A stretch of DNA of 64,000 bases, taken from the NCBI GenBank assembly GCA_041665525.1, contig JBAYIS010000001.1, forward strand, positions 248,001 through 312,000. Direction: 5' to 3'. This DNA is from UBA8401 sp041665525. Lineage in GTDB: Bacteria > Bacteroidota > Ignavibacteria > UBA10030 > UBA8401. Numbering within the stretch: the first letter of the stretch is position 1; every line of letters starts with the position of its first letter. The position numbers were made by a program, and so were the translations under genes. Below the pieces are notes generated by a model that saw only the letters and a program-made list of their open reading frames with translations, was not told where the DNA came from and made no database searches. Of the stretch, positions 1-8,190 are shown one piece after another.

Positions 1-1
1 G

Positions 2-1978
2 TTATAAATAAAATGCCAAATATAAATAGAATATTAGAACAACAATGGAAAACGTGACATAAATCTGTATTTGACTTGACTGGAGCCATTTAAAACGATC
101 CGTAAACCAGGCCAGACCCGTCATGCACGGCTTCACGATCTTAAAAAGGATGAAATCCTGCACATTGGTTCTGAATCTGCTGGGCAATGGGAATATGACA
201 TGCGAAATGCTGACCTCATTCTCTGCGGTCAATGCCTTACCGGCAATGTTGACTATCGTATCGGAAAAGGAGGTTCCTGTATATTGCATTCTCACGGACT
301 GTCCGGGATAACCGCATCCCCATGGCAAACTGGTGCGCGATGAATTACGGACGATTATTTTGTTCTTCCAGACCATCAACAAAGAGATGATTAACAGAAC
401 ACCGAAGGCAGTCAGTCCGACGGTGTGCACTGTTTCCACAGATGTACTCATAGTTTGAATATGACTTGTTGGAAAGAGTCCGGAAAATATTGTGACACTC
501 ATTCCGACGATCCATTCGGGAAAGATTCCCAAGAGAACAACGATAGCGGTCAACGAAAGAAGAGAGATCAATTCTGCTGAATTCATGCGCAGCGGTTGTA
601 GTGGCATGGATTTTTCTCTGCCAAGAAAGATCATAGAGAATGTTTTAGAAAATGCGACGACTGCCAATCCACCGACGAATGCAAGAATGACAGCGGCAAT
701 AAGCATGAAGAATGGGAAGTATCCATGTAAAACATTGGACGCTTCAAAAAAACTGCTGAAGATTAAGAATTCGGAAGCAAATCCATTGAGCGGAGGAAGT
801 CCGGAGATTGCGAGCGATCCTGTCAAAACTATTCCGCCGAAAAGTGGTGCTGATTTCATTAGTCCGCCCATCTTTTCCATGTTGCGGTGATGAAAATATC
901 GTTGGATCGTTCCTGCACTCATAAATAATAGTGATTTGAAAACGAAATGATTGAGTGTTTGGAACAATGCTCCGGATAATCCGAGAAATGTAACGAACGG
1001 TTGTTGATATGCTATGCCGAACATTGAAACGGAAAGAGATAGTCCAATGATCCCTATGTTTTCCACAGAGGAATAGGCGAGCATCCGCTTCAGGTCCTTT
1101 TGCGTTAACGCATTCCAAATTCCCATTACTGCTGTTCCACCTGATACGGCGAGCAGTGCTGAGGCATAAAAATGATCTGTTGGCTGAATCCAAGTGATCA
1201 ATCGGATCAGTCCGTAGATCCCTGTCTTTGGCATAATAGCGGATAATGCTGCCGAAATATGTGTTGGAGCAACAGGATATGCTTCTGGTTTCCAAAAATG
1301 GAACGGCATGAATCCGGCTTTCATTCCAAAGCCGATGAATCCTGTCCAAAATACCGTTGAAATCACGGCGGGGAGAGCGGCGGGTATGGAGAAATGTGCA
1401 AATTCCCAGCTTCCTGTCTGCCAATGTAGAAGAATGAACATTATATAGAGGAAAAGAGTCCCGATATGTGTTGCCACAAAGAAGATCAGGCTTCCTCTTT
1501 GCACTTCATTCTTTTCCCGTTCAAGAAGGATTGAAAGATACCCGGAAAGCGCCATAATCTCCCACGCGGTCAGGAAGAGAAACGCATGTCCGGCAACAAC
1601 AACCAACTGCATGGAAAAGAACAGCAGTACCGTTGCGACAATTGTCGGTTTCAATGATCGGTGGTACGCATGCGGTGTCAATTCACCGATGCCATTAATA
1701 GAAACGATGATACCGCCGATTTGGATGATACCGAGAAAAAAGAGGGAGAGAGGATCGAAATGCAATGCGATTGTCCCGAATCCCGGGTGGATAAACAATG
1801 GGACATCGAATGGAACCGTTTGGACAAATGCCAGGATGGTAAATACAAGACCGAACGACATCGCAGTTATGATCGACCCATGCACTACGCGGTTCAGCAA
1901 CAGTTGATTGTGAGTCACCGCTGCAGCAACAAGGGAAAGGACCAAGATGAAACCGTCAATAAAAAAAAACTCGATCAT
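2..1978 (-). CDS. HyfB/HycC-like proton-translocating membrane subunit (NuoL/MrpD family)
   Basis: A 658-residue, very hydrophobic integral membrane protein of the complex I antiporter-like family, probably pumping protons or sodium in the cytoplasmic membrane. Visible family landmarks are the W-E pair at residues 139-140, a lysine in GFGMKAGFMPFHFW (K220), the APTHISAALS stretch near 238-246 followed by K251 in PKTGIYG, and a late CGYPGQ...RMQYTGTSF segment near the C-terminus that is typical of hydrogenase-4/formate hydrogenlyase subunit B. The complete stop lies at the window edge, so partner subunits (HyfC/E/F-like, hydrogenase or dehydrogenase modules) must be further left and are not seen. 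The start overlaps the stop of the upstream EIIA gene by 4 bases, so the two are probably translationally coupled. An NuoL or Mrp antiporter subunit is the alternative; the C-terminal signature favours HyfB. Confidence 0.85.
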   Translation of the reverse strand: MIEFFFIDGFILVLSLVAAAVTHNQLLLNRVVHGSIITAMSFGLVFTILAFVQTVPFDVPLFIHPGFGTIALHFDPLSLFFLGIIQIGGIIVSINGIGELTPHAYHRSLKPTIVATVLLFFSMQLVVVAGHAFLFLTAWEIMALSGYLSILLEREKNEVQRGSLIFFVATHIGTLFLYIMFILLHWQTGSWEFAHFSIPAALPAVISTVFWTGFIGFGMKAGFMPFHFWKPEAYPVAPTHISAALSAIMPKTGIYGLIRLITWIQPTDHFYASALLAVSGGTAVMGIWNALTQKDLKRMLAYSSVENIGIIGLSLSVSMFGIAYQQPFVTFLGLSGALFQTLNHFVFKSLLFMSAGTIQRYFHHRNMEKMGGLMKSAPLFGGIVLTGSLAISGLPPLNGFASEFLIFSSFFEASNVLHGYFPFFMLIAAVILAFVGGLAVVAFSKTFSMIFLGREKSMPLQPLRMNSAELISLLSLTAIVVLLGIFPEWIVGMSVTIFSGLFPTSHIQTMSTSVETVHTVGLTAFGVLLIISLLMVWKNKIIVRNSSRTSLPWGCGYPGQSVRMQYTGTSFSDTIVNIAGKALTAENEVSISHVIFPLPSRFRTNVQDFILFKIVKPCMTGLAWFTDRFKWLQSSQIQIYVTFSIVVLIFYLYLAFYL

Positions 1979-2643
1979 CGTTTATGCTGTTCCTCAAACG
2001 TAGCGATGATGGAAATTAGATCCTGATACGCGGCGCGCTGTTCCAGTGCCTGGCATATCTCTTTTTTTATGAGAAGATAACTGACGTGCGCAAGAAGGCT
2101 TAAATGTTGTTTGATCGTCTGCGAAATTATCAGTATCAGCGTATGCACCGGTTTCCCATCAAGAGAGTTCAGTGATAGAGCTTTTTTCGGGAAGAAGAAA
2201 TGCACCAGCGGTTTGTCTCGTCCGATCACCAGCGGGATTCTCGGATGAGGAAGGCTGATACCGTTACCGATAGCAGTGGACATCAGTTGTTCCCGGCTCT
2301 TCAGTAGTTGGACAACAACATCCTTATCCACCGAAGCATCGAACAATGCAAGATTCGTCATTTGCTCGATGTAGTGTGATTCCGTGAAATCGCAATTGTA
2401 GAAAATGGATTGTACATCCAGTAACGGCAGCAAACTTTTAATCTGGTATTCCACAAAATGGCGGCTGCCGGAAATATTGAGCGGCATGTTTCTTCCCAAT
2501 GCCCATTCAATCACTTTATCTTTGTTGAACACGACTCTGTCCTGAATCACCTGATGAGGGATCTCCTTTGATTTCACCAGATTCACGATCTCTTTTTCGG
2601 ACAGGACTAAGAATTCCGCGACATCCTTAATTTTTAGGTCCAC
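1975..2643 (-). CDS. HTH (excisionase-type) and PTS EIIA fusion regulator
   Basis: A 222-residue two-domain protein. Residues 1-50 read as an excisionase/MerR-like helix-turn-helix (IKDVAEFLVLSEKEI...KDKVIEWAL). Residues about 65-220 read as a PtsN/fructose-type EIIA domain; the phosphorylatable histidine would be H133 in GISLPHPR, and a second histidine is H180. The fusion suggests a DNA-binding protein whose activity is tuned by phosphoryl transfer, rather than a sugar-transport component: no EIIB or EIIC is nearby. It overlaps the MerR gene upstream by 17 bases and the HyfB-like gene downstream by 4 bases, so all three are probably one transcript. The domain calls are firm; the regulatory role is inferred. 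Confidence 0.82.
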   Translation of the reverse strand: MDLKIKDVAEFLVLSEKEIVNLVKSKEIPHQVIQDRVVFNKDKVIEWALGRNMPLNISGSRHFVEYQIKSLLPLLDVQSIFYNCDFTESHYIEQMTNLALFDASVDKDVVVQLLKSREQLMSTAIGNGISLPHPRIPLVIGRDKPLVHFFFPKKALSLNSLDGKPVHTLILIISQTIKQHLSLLAHVSYLLIKKEICQALEQRAAYQDLISIIATFEEQHKR

Positions 2644-3034
2644 CGTTTTTTTGCCCTTTCACTCCTAATTGGGATAATCTTTGTTGTGTTAATTGTATCT
2701 GTTCCTTCAATTCCAGTTTTGCTTTTTGCAGCATCGATATTTTACTGTTAATCTCGTTCAAATGACTGTCCAAATATACCAGCGTCTTTTCTTTTGCTTC
2801 TAATGGTTTTTTGAGTGTAAAGTATAATCCAATCACGTCTTTAATCTCTTCAAGCGTAAGGCCGACGTGTTTCAGATTTCTGATGCGGGTAAGAATGGCA
2901 AGCGTATCATCATCGTAGTAGCGATATCCGGCGGTACTGACTTGGGAAGGTGTAATCAGCCCGCGTTGTTCATAGTACCGCAACGTTCGAGGAGTGACCC
3001 CTGCTTGTTTCGCAATTTCACCGATTTTATACAC
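2627..3034 (-). CDS. MerR-family transcriptional regulator
   Basis: A 135-residue MerR-type regulator. The N-terminal winged helix-turn-helix is clear (YKIGEIAKQAGVTPRTLRYYEQRGL), followed by a second helical element and a long C-terminal coiled-coil dimerisation helix (about residues 75-125, rich in L, K, E and Q). There is no cysteine-rich metal-binding tail, so the effector cannot be guessed. I chose the GTG at 3034 because an AAAGG ribosome site lies six bases upstream; an in-frame TTG at 3040 would give two more residues but has no such spacing. It is the first gene of the minus-strand operon with the EIIA fusion and the HyfB-like subunit. An imperfectly spaced dyad, AACCTT-N12-AAGGTT, sits over its translation start region and suggests autoregulation. 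Confidence 0.85.
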   Translation of the reverse strand: MYKIGEIAKQAGVTPRTLRYYEQRGLITPSQVSTAGYRYYDDDTLAILTRIRNLKHVGLTLEEIKDVIGLYFTLKKPLEAKEKTLVYLDSHLNEINSKISMLQKAKLELKEQIQLTQQRLSQLGVKGQKNGGPKN

Positions 3035-3038
3035 TGTC

Positions 3039-3062
3039 AACCTTTACGTTAACGACAAGGTT
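3039..3062 (-). promoter_or_regulatory. Possible MerR operator dyad AACCTT-N12-AAGGTT
   Basis: Inverted half-sites AACCTT and AAGGTT flank a 12-base spacer containing GTTAAC, directly upstream of the MerR start. Spaced dyads of this type are typical MerR-family operators. One half-site overlaps the ribosome-binding site (3041-3045) of the MerR gene itself, which would fit autoregulation. The rest of the gap to 3304 is AT-rich divergent promoter DNA; I see a short GATCC-GAA-GGATC hairpin near 3183-3195 but no further gene. Confidence 0.4.
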
Positions 3063-3304
3063 AAAGTAAAAAAAAATGAAGTGAAATTCAATGATCATTG
3101 GCACTGGGGAGAGTCTCATTTTCTTTCGGAGTCATGGTGAGCCAGCCCCGAAGGGACGAGTCGAACCTTTAATCCATCTGACGATCCGAAGGATCACATT
3201 GTGAAGGCATCGAGTCTGTGTCAATAACTACTGTTTGCGAAGATGTTTGTGGATTATCAGTGCAATTCAACTTTTTTCCTTCTACATTAACCCACTGAAA
3301 AATT

Positions 3305-4198
3305 ATGACGACTGAACTGCGATATTGCAAGAATTGCGGCATCGAATTGCATGGGGAGTATTGTTCCGCATGTGGACAGAGGGACAAAGACCTTTACATT
3401 CCGGTGAAAGAGCTCGCAGGTGAGTTTATTGAAGTCATTCCGTCCTTCGATCAACGGATGTTTCGCACGTTCAGGTCTTTATTGTTGGAACCCGGCCGTT
3501 TGACGGCTGAATATCTTTCGGGAAAACGGAAGAAGTATCTTTCCCCCTTTAAATTCTATCTCTTCATTAGTTTTCTATTTTTCTTCGTTGATTCCCTGTC
3601 ACTTTCCGAATCAAAAAAAGAACTTCGGAGTGAATTTGCAAATATGGATTCGTCGATTACCGTGATCAACGGCGATTCATCGGCAGTATCGCTTCGGAGC
3701 AGGAGATCAAACGTTGTTTTTACAATTGCTGATACAGCGAAAGTGGAGAAACTTTTCGGGAGACGATTCCTTGAAGGATTCCGATCAACCAGAAATGATC
3801 CGGAAGAATTTTTTAATAAGGTTAAAGAGCATTTACCAAAGATTGTTTTCCTGTTACTGCCTGTCTTCGCGTTGCTGCTGAAACTGGTGTATATTCGGTT
3901 GAAAATTCTTTACATACGCCATTTGGTATTCTCGTTCTATTTCCATTCATTTATTTTCTTTATTCTGTTGATTGATACTCTCTTCGAAATGGTCATGCCA
4001 AAGGGGACGCATCTATATGGGAATATCATAATGCTTTCAATTCCCGTGTATCTCTATGCAGGACTGAAAAATGCATATCATCAATCCGCCTGGAAAACTG
4101 GTATAAAATTCTTATTATTATCACTAAGCCATGCAATTATTTTTTTCCTGTCGCTCACCCTATTTGTGGTAGTAACAGTCCTTCTTTTCTTTTCCTGA
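3305..4198 (+). CDS. DUF3667-type zinc-ribbon membrane protein
   Basis: A 297-residue protein with an N-terminal zinc ribbon (cysteines 8, 11, 20 and 23 in the pattern CxxC...CxxC). It is followed by a conserved block (ELAGEFIEVIPSFDQRMFRTFRSLL...PGRLTAEYLSGKRKKYLSPFKFYLF) that characterises the DUF3667 family. A hydrophobic segment lies around residues 78-97, and three or four more lie between about 180 and 295. The loop between them (about 100-175) is hydrophilic. The family is common in Bacteroidota and has no established function. It ends six bases before the carboxylase gene on the same strand, so co-transcription is likely, but a functional link is not evident. Confidence 0.75.
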   Translation: MTTELRYCKNCGIELHGEYCSACGQRDKDLYIPVKELAGEFIEVIPSFDQRMFRTFRSLLLEPGRLTAEYLSGKRKKYLSPFKFYLFISFLFFFVDSLSLSESKKELRSEFANMDSSITVINGDSSAVSLRSRRSNVVFTIADTAKVEKLFGRRFLEGFRSTRNDPEEFFNKVKEHLPKIVFLLLPVFALLLKLVYIRLKILYIRHLVFSFYFHSFIFFILLIDTLFEMVMPKGTHLYGNIIMLSIPVYLYAGLKNAYHQSAWKTGIKFLLLSLSHAIIFFLSLTLFVVVTVLLFFS

Positions 4199-4203
4199 AT
4201 AGT

Positions 4204-5748
4204 ATGAAAAATAAGATTGAACAATTAAAACAAAAAAAAGAGGAAGCGCTCCTCGGCGGTGGAGAAGCACGTATTGCTGATCAGCATAAAAAAGGGAAAC
4301 TGACCGCTCGAGAGCGAATCGGATTACTGATTGATGATGGTTCCTTCGAAGAGATCGGTATGCTGGTAACTCACCGTTCGTCAGCATTCGGACTGGAAAA
4401 ACAGAAATACCTTGGGGACGGTGTGGTCACCGGGCATGGGAAAATCAATGGCCGCGAAGTGTTCGTCTACAGTCAGGATTTCACGGTCTTCGGCGGTTCG
4501 CTTTCGGAAGCACACGCGGAGAAAATTTGCAAGATCATGGACATGGCGATGAAAGTCGGAATTCCGGTGATTGGGTTGAACGATTCGGGCGGAGCCAGAA
4601 TTCAGGAGGGGGTCGTTTCTCTTGGAGGATATGCGGACATATTTCTTCGCAACACTCTCGCTTCAGGAGTAATTCCACAGATCTCAGCGATCATGGGACC
4701 GTGTGCCGGCGGCGCAGTCTATTCGCCCGCGATCACTGATTTCGTGCTGATGGTGAAGAATACCAGTTATATGTTCGTTACCGGTCCGAACGTGGTAAAG
4801 ACGGTGACTCACGAAGAGGTTACAAGCGAAGATCTCGGCGGCGCTATGACACATGCGTCGAAAAGCGGAGTAGCTCATTTTGCATGCGAAAGCGAGATTG
4901 AATGCATCGATCATATCAAAAAACTGCTTTCATTCCTGCCGCAGAACAATGTCGATGATCCGCCGCAGTCGGTTTGCTCCGATCCTATCGACAGGAAAGA
5001 TGCCGCGCTCAATTCGATCATTCCCGACACTTCTACAAAACCATATGACATGAAGGATGTGATTCACTCCGTCATAGATGATAGAGATTTCCTGGAAGTG
5101 CATCAGGAATATGCACAAAATATTATCGTCGGATTTGCACGGATGAATGGGATGTCCGTTGGCATTGTCGCAAATCAGCCTGCAGTACTTGCCGGCGTGC
5201 TGGACATAGAAGCATCCATCAAGGCGGCACGCTTCATCCGCTTCTGCGACGCATTCAACATTCCGCTCATTACGTTCGAGGATGTACCGGGATTTTTGCC
5301 GGGAACAGACCAGGAATGGCACGGCATCATAAAACACGGGGCGAAATTGTTGTATGCGTATTGTGAAGCGACTGTTCCAAAGATTACCGTCATTACTCGA
5401 AAAGCGTACGGCGGCGCTTATGATGTGATGAACTCAAAGCACATCCGCGGTGACATCAACTTTGCATGGCCTTCCGCCGAGATTGCAGTGATGGGGCCGA
5501 AAGGCGCAGTAGAGATTATCTTTAAAAAGGATATTGATAAAGCGAAGGATAGAGAGTCAGCGCTGGCACAGAAGGTTCAGGAATACACCGACATGTTTGC
5601 AAATCCTTATAATGCTGCGGAAAGAGGATACATTGACGATGTCATTCTACCGGACGAAACGCGTCCCCGAATCATTCGCGCATTGGAAATGCTCGAAACG
5701 AAAGTGGATAAAAATCCAAAAAAGAAGCACGGCAATATTCCGCTATAA
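4204..5748 (+). CDS. pccB: Acyl-CoA (propionyl-CoA type) carboxylase, carboxyltransferase subunit
   Basis: A 514-residue biotin-dependent carboxyltransferase that moves carboxyl from biotin to an acyl-CoA, most likely propionyl-CoA. The length and landmarks fit PccB/MmdA: the N-terminal LTARERI block, DSGGARIQEG (oxyanion/biotin side), GPCAGGAVYSP, and in the second half DVPGFLPGTDQE, RKAYGGAYDVM and the KGAVEIIF element. The two crotonase-like halves (about 20-250 and 270-490) are both intact. No biotin carboxylase or biotin carrier gene is adjacent. The window does contain a B12-binding mutase subunit at 19425, so a propionyl-CoA to succinyl-CoA route is plausible. A methylmalonyl-CoA decarboxylase alpha subunit is the main alternative and cannot be separated by sequence reading alone. 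Confidence 0.9.
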   Translation: MKNKIEQLKQKKEEALLGGGEARIADQHKKGKLTARERIGLLIDDGSFEEIGMLVTHRSSAFGLEKQKYLGDGVVTGHGKINGREVFVYSQDFTVFGGSLSEAHAEKICKIMDMAMKVGIPVIGLNDSGGARIQEGVVSLGGYADIFLRNTLASGVIPQISAIMGPCAGGAVYSPAITDFVLMVKNTSYMFVTGPNVVKTVTHEEVTSEDLGGAMTHASKSGVAHFACESEIECIDHIKKLLSFLPQNNVDDPPQSVCSDPIDRKDAALNSIIPDTSTKPYDMKDVIHSVIDDRDFLEVHQEYAQNIIVGFARMNGMSVGIVANQPAVLAGVLDIEASIKAARFIRFCDAFNIPLITFEDVPGFLPGTDQEWHGIIKHGAKLLYAYCEATVPKITVITRKAYGGAYDVMNSKHIRGDINFAWPSAEIAVMGPKGAVEIIFKKDIDKAKDRESALAQKVQEYTDMFANPYNAAERGYIDDVILPDETRPRIIRALEMLETKVDKNPKKKHGNIPL

Positions 5749-5751
5749 AAT

Positions 5752-5800
5752 ACCTTGTCAAGGCATTGAAAAAACTCTTACCAAACCTTGACAAGGTTTT
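5752..5800. repeat. Two short palindromes ACCTTG[T/A]CAAGG in a convergent gap
   Basis: CCTTG-T-CAAGG at 5753-5763 and the longer AAACCTTG-A-CAAGGTTT at 5783-5799 share the same core. They lie between convergent genes. The second can fold as a 7-bp stem with a 3-base loop followed by four T, so it could be a weak bidirectional terminator; a protein-binding site is equally possible. Confidence 0.45.
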
Positions 5801-5809
5801 CGAGGCATT

Positions 5810-6223
5810 TCACGCCGCCGGCGCTGCCTCTTTTTTCCCGAATACCAGTGCAAGAATAATTCCGCCGATGAGATATTCCAAAACGCCATAAAGGAACCAT
5901 TGTATAGCCATCGAATAGGGGATGGCAATCATTCCGTACGTTCCGTACGCCATACCGAGGCTCATCCAAATTCCAATGTATAATCCGTATCGGGCTCCTT
6001 CCGCCACGCCGTTTCCTTCATATCCCTTTGAAAAGATGAATGAAAAGAAAAAAGACCCGATCAGCGAAATCACGGTGAAAATCCACATGAGAGACTCCAT
6101 ATCAGGACGCCACAGGTTTTTTGTCTCTTCGTAGGCAGCAGCAAGCAGGACTCCATGAATCAAATAATCCATGATACTCATCGCAACAAACACTGCGGCG
6201 GAACCGAATAGTACTTTTTTCAT
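5810..6223 (-). CDS. Small four-helix membrane protein, unknown function
   Basis: A 137-residue protein that I do not recognise by function. It has four hydrophobic segments (about residues 5-30, 46-65, 80-100 and 105-130), a conserved-looking MDYLIHG motif near residue 20, and a short Ala-rich C-terminus. A ribosome site GGGAGG lies just ahead of the ATG, and the reading frame has the same codon character as its neighbours, so I take it to be real. It is convergent with the carboxylase gene and divergent from the peptidase block. It is probably a cytoplasmic-membrane protein. Confidence 0.65.
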   Translation of the reverse strand: MKKVLFGSAAVFVAMSIMDYLIHGVLLAAAYEETKNLWRPDMESLMWIFTVISLIGSFFFSFIFSKGYEGNGVAEGARYGLYIGIWMSLGMAYGTYGMIAIPYSMAIQWFLYGVLEYLIGGIILALVFGKKEAAPAA

Positions 6224-6419
6224 ATGTACCTCCCTGGAAATGGATGAAGATATCGGCGTTTTATCTGCCGTTGGAATACCGCCGCAAAATATCGTTCTTC
6301 ACAGTGAAGTGCAAGTGTGCAGTCAAATAATGATTTGTGATTGGTTTTCGCATCGACATTTTTTAGTTGGACAAAGAAGGAGTAAAAATTCGCAGAGAAA
6401 TTAAATTTACAATTATCAC

Positions 6420-6448
6420 TTGAAAACAGACTATCATTTCCCTAAATA
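6420..6448 (+). promoter_or_regulatory. Candidate promoter TTGAAA-17-TAAATA for the peptidase block
   Basis: TTGAAA at 6420-6425 and TAAATA at 6443-6448 are separated by exactly 17 bases. The predicted transcript start falls around 6455, after the TTG at 6452, which supports the ATG at 6491 as the real start of the first peptidase gene. The gap 6224-6419 holds no other feature that I can support. Confidence 0.4.
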
Positions 6449-6490
6449 CAATTGTCTAAGCACCGCCATTACCACAACGGAAGGAATTCA

Positions 6491-8176
6491 ATGAAAAAAG
6501 TCGCTTTCTTCATCTGTTACATCTTCAGCACTCTTTTTGCCCAACTTCCGTCCAAATACCACAGTAACGACGAAGTCACTTCAGCCCTGAAACAATTCGC
6601 CAAACAGTATTCTTCATTAATCTCTATAGAGTCAATTTCCAGAACCGTAAAGGGGAATGATCTATGGGTCGTAACGATTGGGAAGAAGGAACCTCAAAAC
6701 CACAAAGCAATTCTCGTCGTGGGTGGAATTGAAGCAGCATCATTGGCAGGGACGGAACATGCTTTACGCTATATTCAACATCTTGCTTCCAGTTACGGCA
6801 AGGTGGATAGTATAACCAGGTTACTGGATAATACGACGGTCTATGTTGTGCCGAGGGCTAATCCTGATGCCAGCGAATCCTATTTTACTGTTCCATTGAC
6901 GGAGCGCGAATCGGATTATTCTCCAATGGACGATGACCGCGATGCGCTGGTGGATGAGGATGATGTCGATGATGTCAATAAAGATGGAATTATTTCGTGG
7001 ATGCGGATCGAAGATCCGAGAGGAGAATGGGTCATCAATCCCGATGATGCACGACTGATGAAGAAAGCGGATCCGGGAAAAGGCGAAAAGGGAAAATACC
7101 GATTGCTCAGTGAAGGTTTCGACAACGATAAGGATGAAGAGTGGAATGAAGATCCTGCCGGTGGAACGGACTTCAACCGAAACTTCACTTATAACTATCA
7201 ATTTTTCGGTAAGAACAGCGGTGTACACCAAATTTCGGAAGATGCGACAAGAGCGCTGGCGAATTTTGTATTCGATCGTCCAAACATTGCAATGCTCTTT
7301 ACATTTTCCTCCAACGACAATCTTACCACGGCATGGAAGAACGAACCTCCTAAAGGCGAATCATCGGTAATTTCTTCTGTCTTGAAAGACGATGAGGATT
7401 ATTACTCCTTCATCAGCAAAAAATTCGGAGAGATCACCAAACTGAAAGATGCACCAAAGCCGGTGAAAGGCGAAGGCGCATTCAGTGAATGGGGATATTA
7501 TCATTCGGGCCGATGGTCGTTTGCAGTCCGTCCCTGGTGGCCGGGTGAAATCCCAAAAGTGAAAGACACTGCAGCAATAAAAGATACAACGATAAAAACG
7601 GGTGAAGGAAAGAAGGAAGAGAAGGACAAGACTGAAGATCCACAGATGAAGACGTTGAAATGGTATGATGCGATCGGTGCAAGCGATGTTGCTGTCTCGT
7701 GGAAAGTGTTTTCTCATCCCGATTTTCCCGGACAAACGGTTGAGATTGGCGGAATCAAACCGTTTCGGTTAACTAATCCTCCGGCAGAAAGTTTGAATGC
7801 TGTTGCAGTTCCTTATGTGAATTTTCTCACAGTTCTTCCGTCATTGCTTCCGTCTCTTTCCGTCGAAAACCACAAGGTGGAAAAAATCGGGGAGAATGTC
7901 TTTCGTGTTTCCGTGGATGTTGTAAATAATGGATACCTGCCGACGAACAGCGGAATAGCGCAAAAAACACGATGGATACGGAATGTTCGTGTAACGCTGA
8001 ATGCGGGCAATAAGAACGTGGTCACGAGCGGTAAAGCGAAACAAGTGCTGAATCCAATAAAAGGCAGCGGCGGATTCAAAACAGTTTCGTGGATTATCGT
8101 CGGCCATGGTTCTGTTACCGTATCTGCCGACAGTCCTATCGCCGGAATGTCGGAATTAAAAATTGACTTACAATGA
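6491..8176 (+). CDS. Exported M14 carboxypeptidase-fold protein, apparently catalytically dead
   Basis: A 561-residue secreted paralogue of the M14 zinc carboxypeptidase encoded next door. It has a signal peptide (cleavage probably before Q18 in LFAQ). The overall fold positions match its neighbour, including an ANPDA element, an Asp-rich insert and an N-R pair (229-230). The metal and catalytic residues are gone: the HxxE site is E81-A-A-S84, the third zinc histidine is S273, and the catalytic glutamate position reads R347 in SFAVRPWW. A Lys/Glu/Thr-rich linker spans about 355-385, with a beta-rich C-terminal domain to 561. The ATG at 6491 with AAGGAA upstream is preferred over an in-frame TTG at 6452. 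It may be a binding or chaperone-like partner of the active enzyme; this is inference. Confidence 0.8.
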   Translation: MKKVAFFICYIFSTLFAQLPSKYHSNDEVTSALKQFAKQYSSLISIESISRTVKGNDLWVVTIGKKEPQNHKAILVVGGIEAASLAGTEHALRYIQHLASSYGKVDSITRLLDNTTVYVVPRANPDASESYFTVPLTERESDYSPMDDDRDALVDEDDVDDVNKDGIISWMRIEDPRGEWVINPDDARLMKKADPGKGEKGKYRLLSEGFDNDKDEEWNEDPAGGTDFNRNFTYNYQFFGKNSGVHQISEDATRALANFVFDRPNIAMLFTFSSNDNLTTAWKNEPPKGESSVISSVLKDDEDYYSFISKKFGEITKLKDAPKPVKGEGAFSEWGYYHSGRWSFAVRPWWPGEIPKVKDTAAIKDTTIKTGEGKKEEKDKTEDPQMKTLKWYDAIGASDVAVSWKVFSHPDFPGQTVEIGGIKPFRLTNPPAESLNAVAVPYVNFLTVLPSLLPSLSVENHKVEKIGENVFRVSVDVVNNGYLPTNSGIAQKTRWIRNVRVTLNAGNKNVVTSGKAKQVLNPIKGSGGFKTVSWIIVGHGSVTVSADSPIAGMSELKIDLQ

Positions 8177-8190
8177 TCAGGGAGTTTTTG

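Noticed and set aside
744..1424. A 226-codon minus-strand open frame inside the HyfB-like gene
   Set aside because: It is a shifted frame of the same strand with Arg/Ser/His-rich, non-protein-like composition, while the HyfB frame shows clear family motifs.
6920..7000. Acidic repeats in the M14 genes as a possible tandem DNA repeat or CRISPR-like array
   Set aside because: The bases are not repeated with fixed period; the pattern is at protein level only.
8173..8190. Upstream ATG for the active M14 gene
   Set aside because: It lies in the stop codon of the preceding gene and lacks a ribosome site, whereas the ATG at 8191 has AGGGAG and begins a normal signal peptide.
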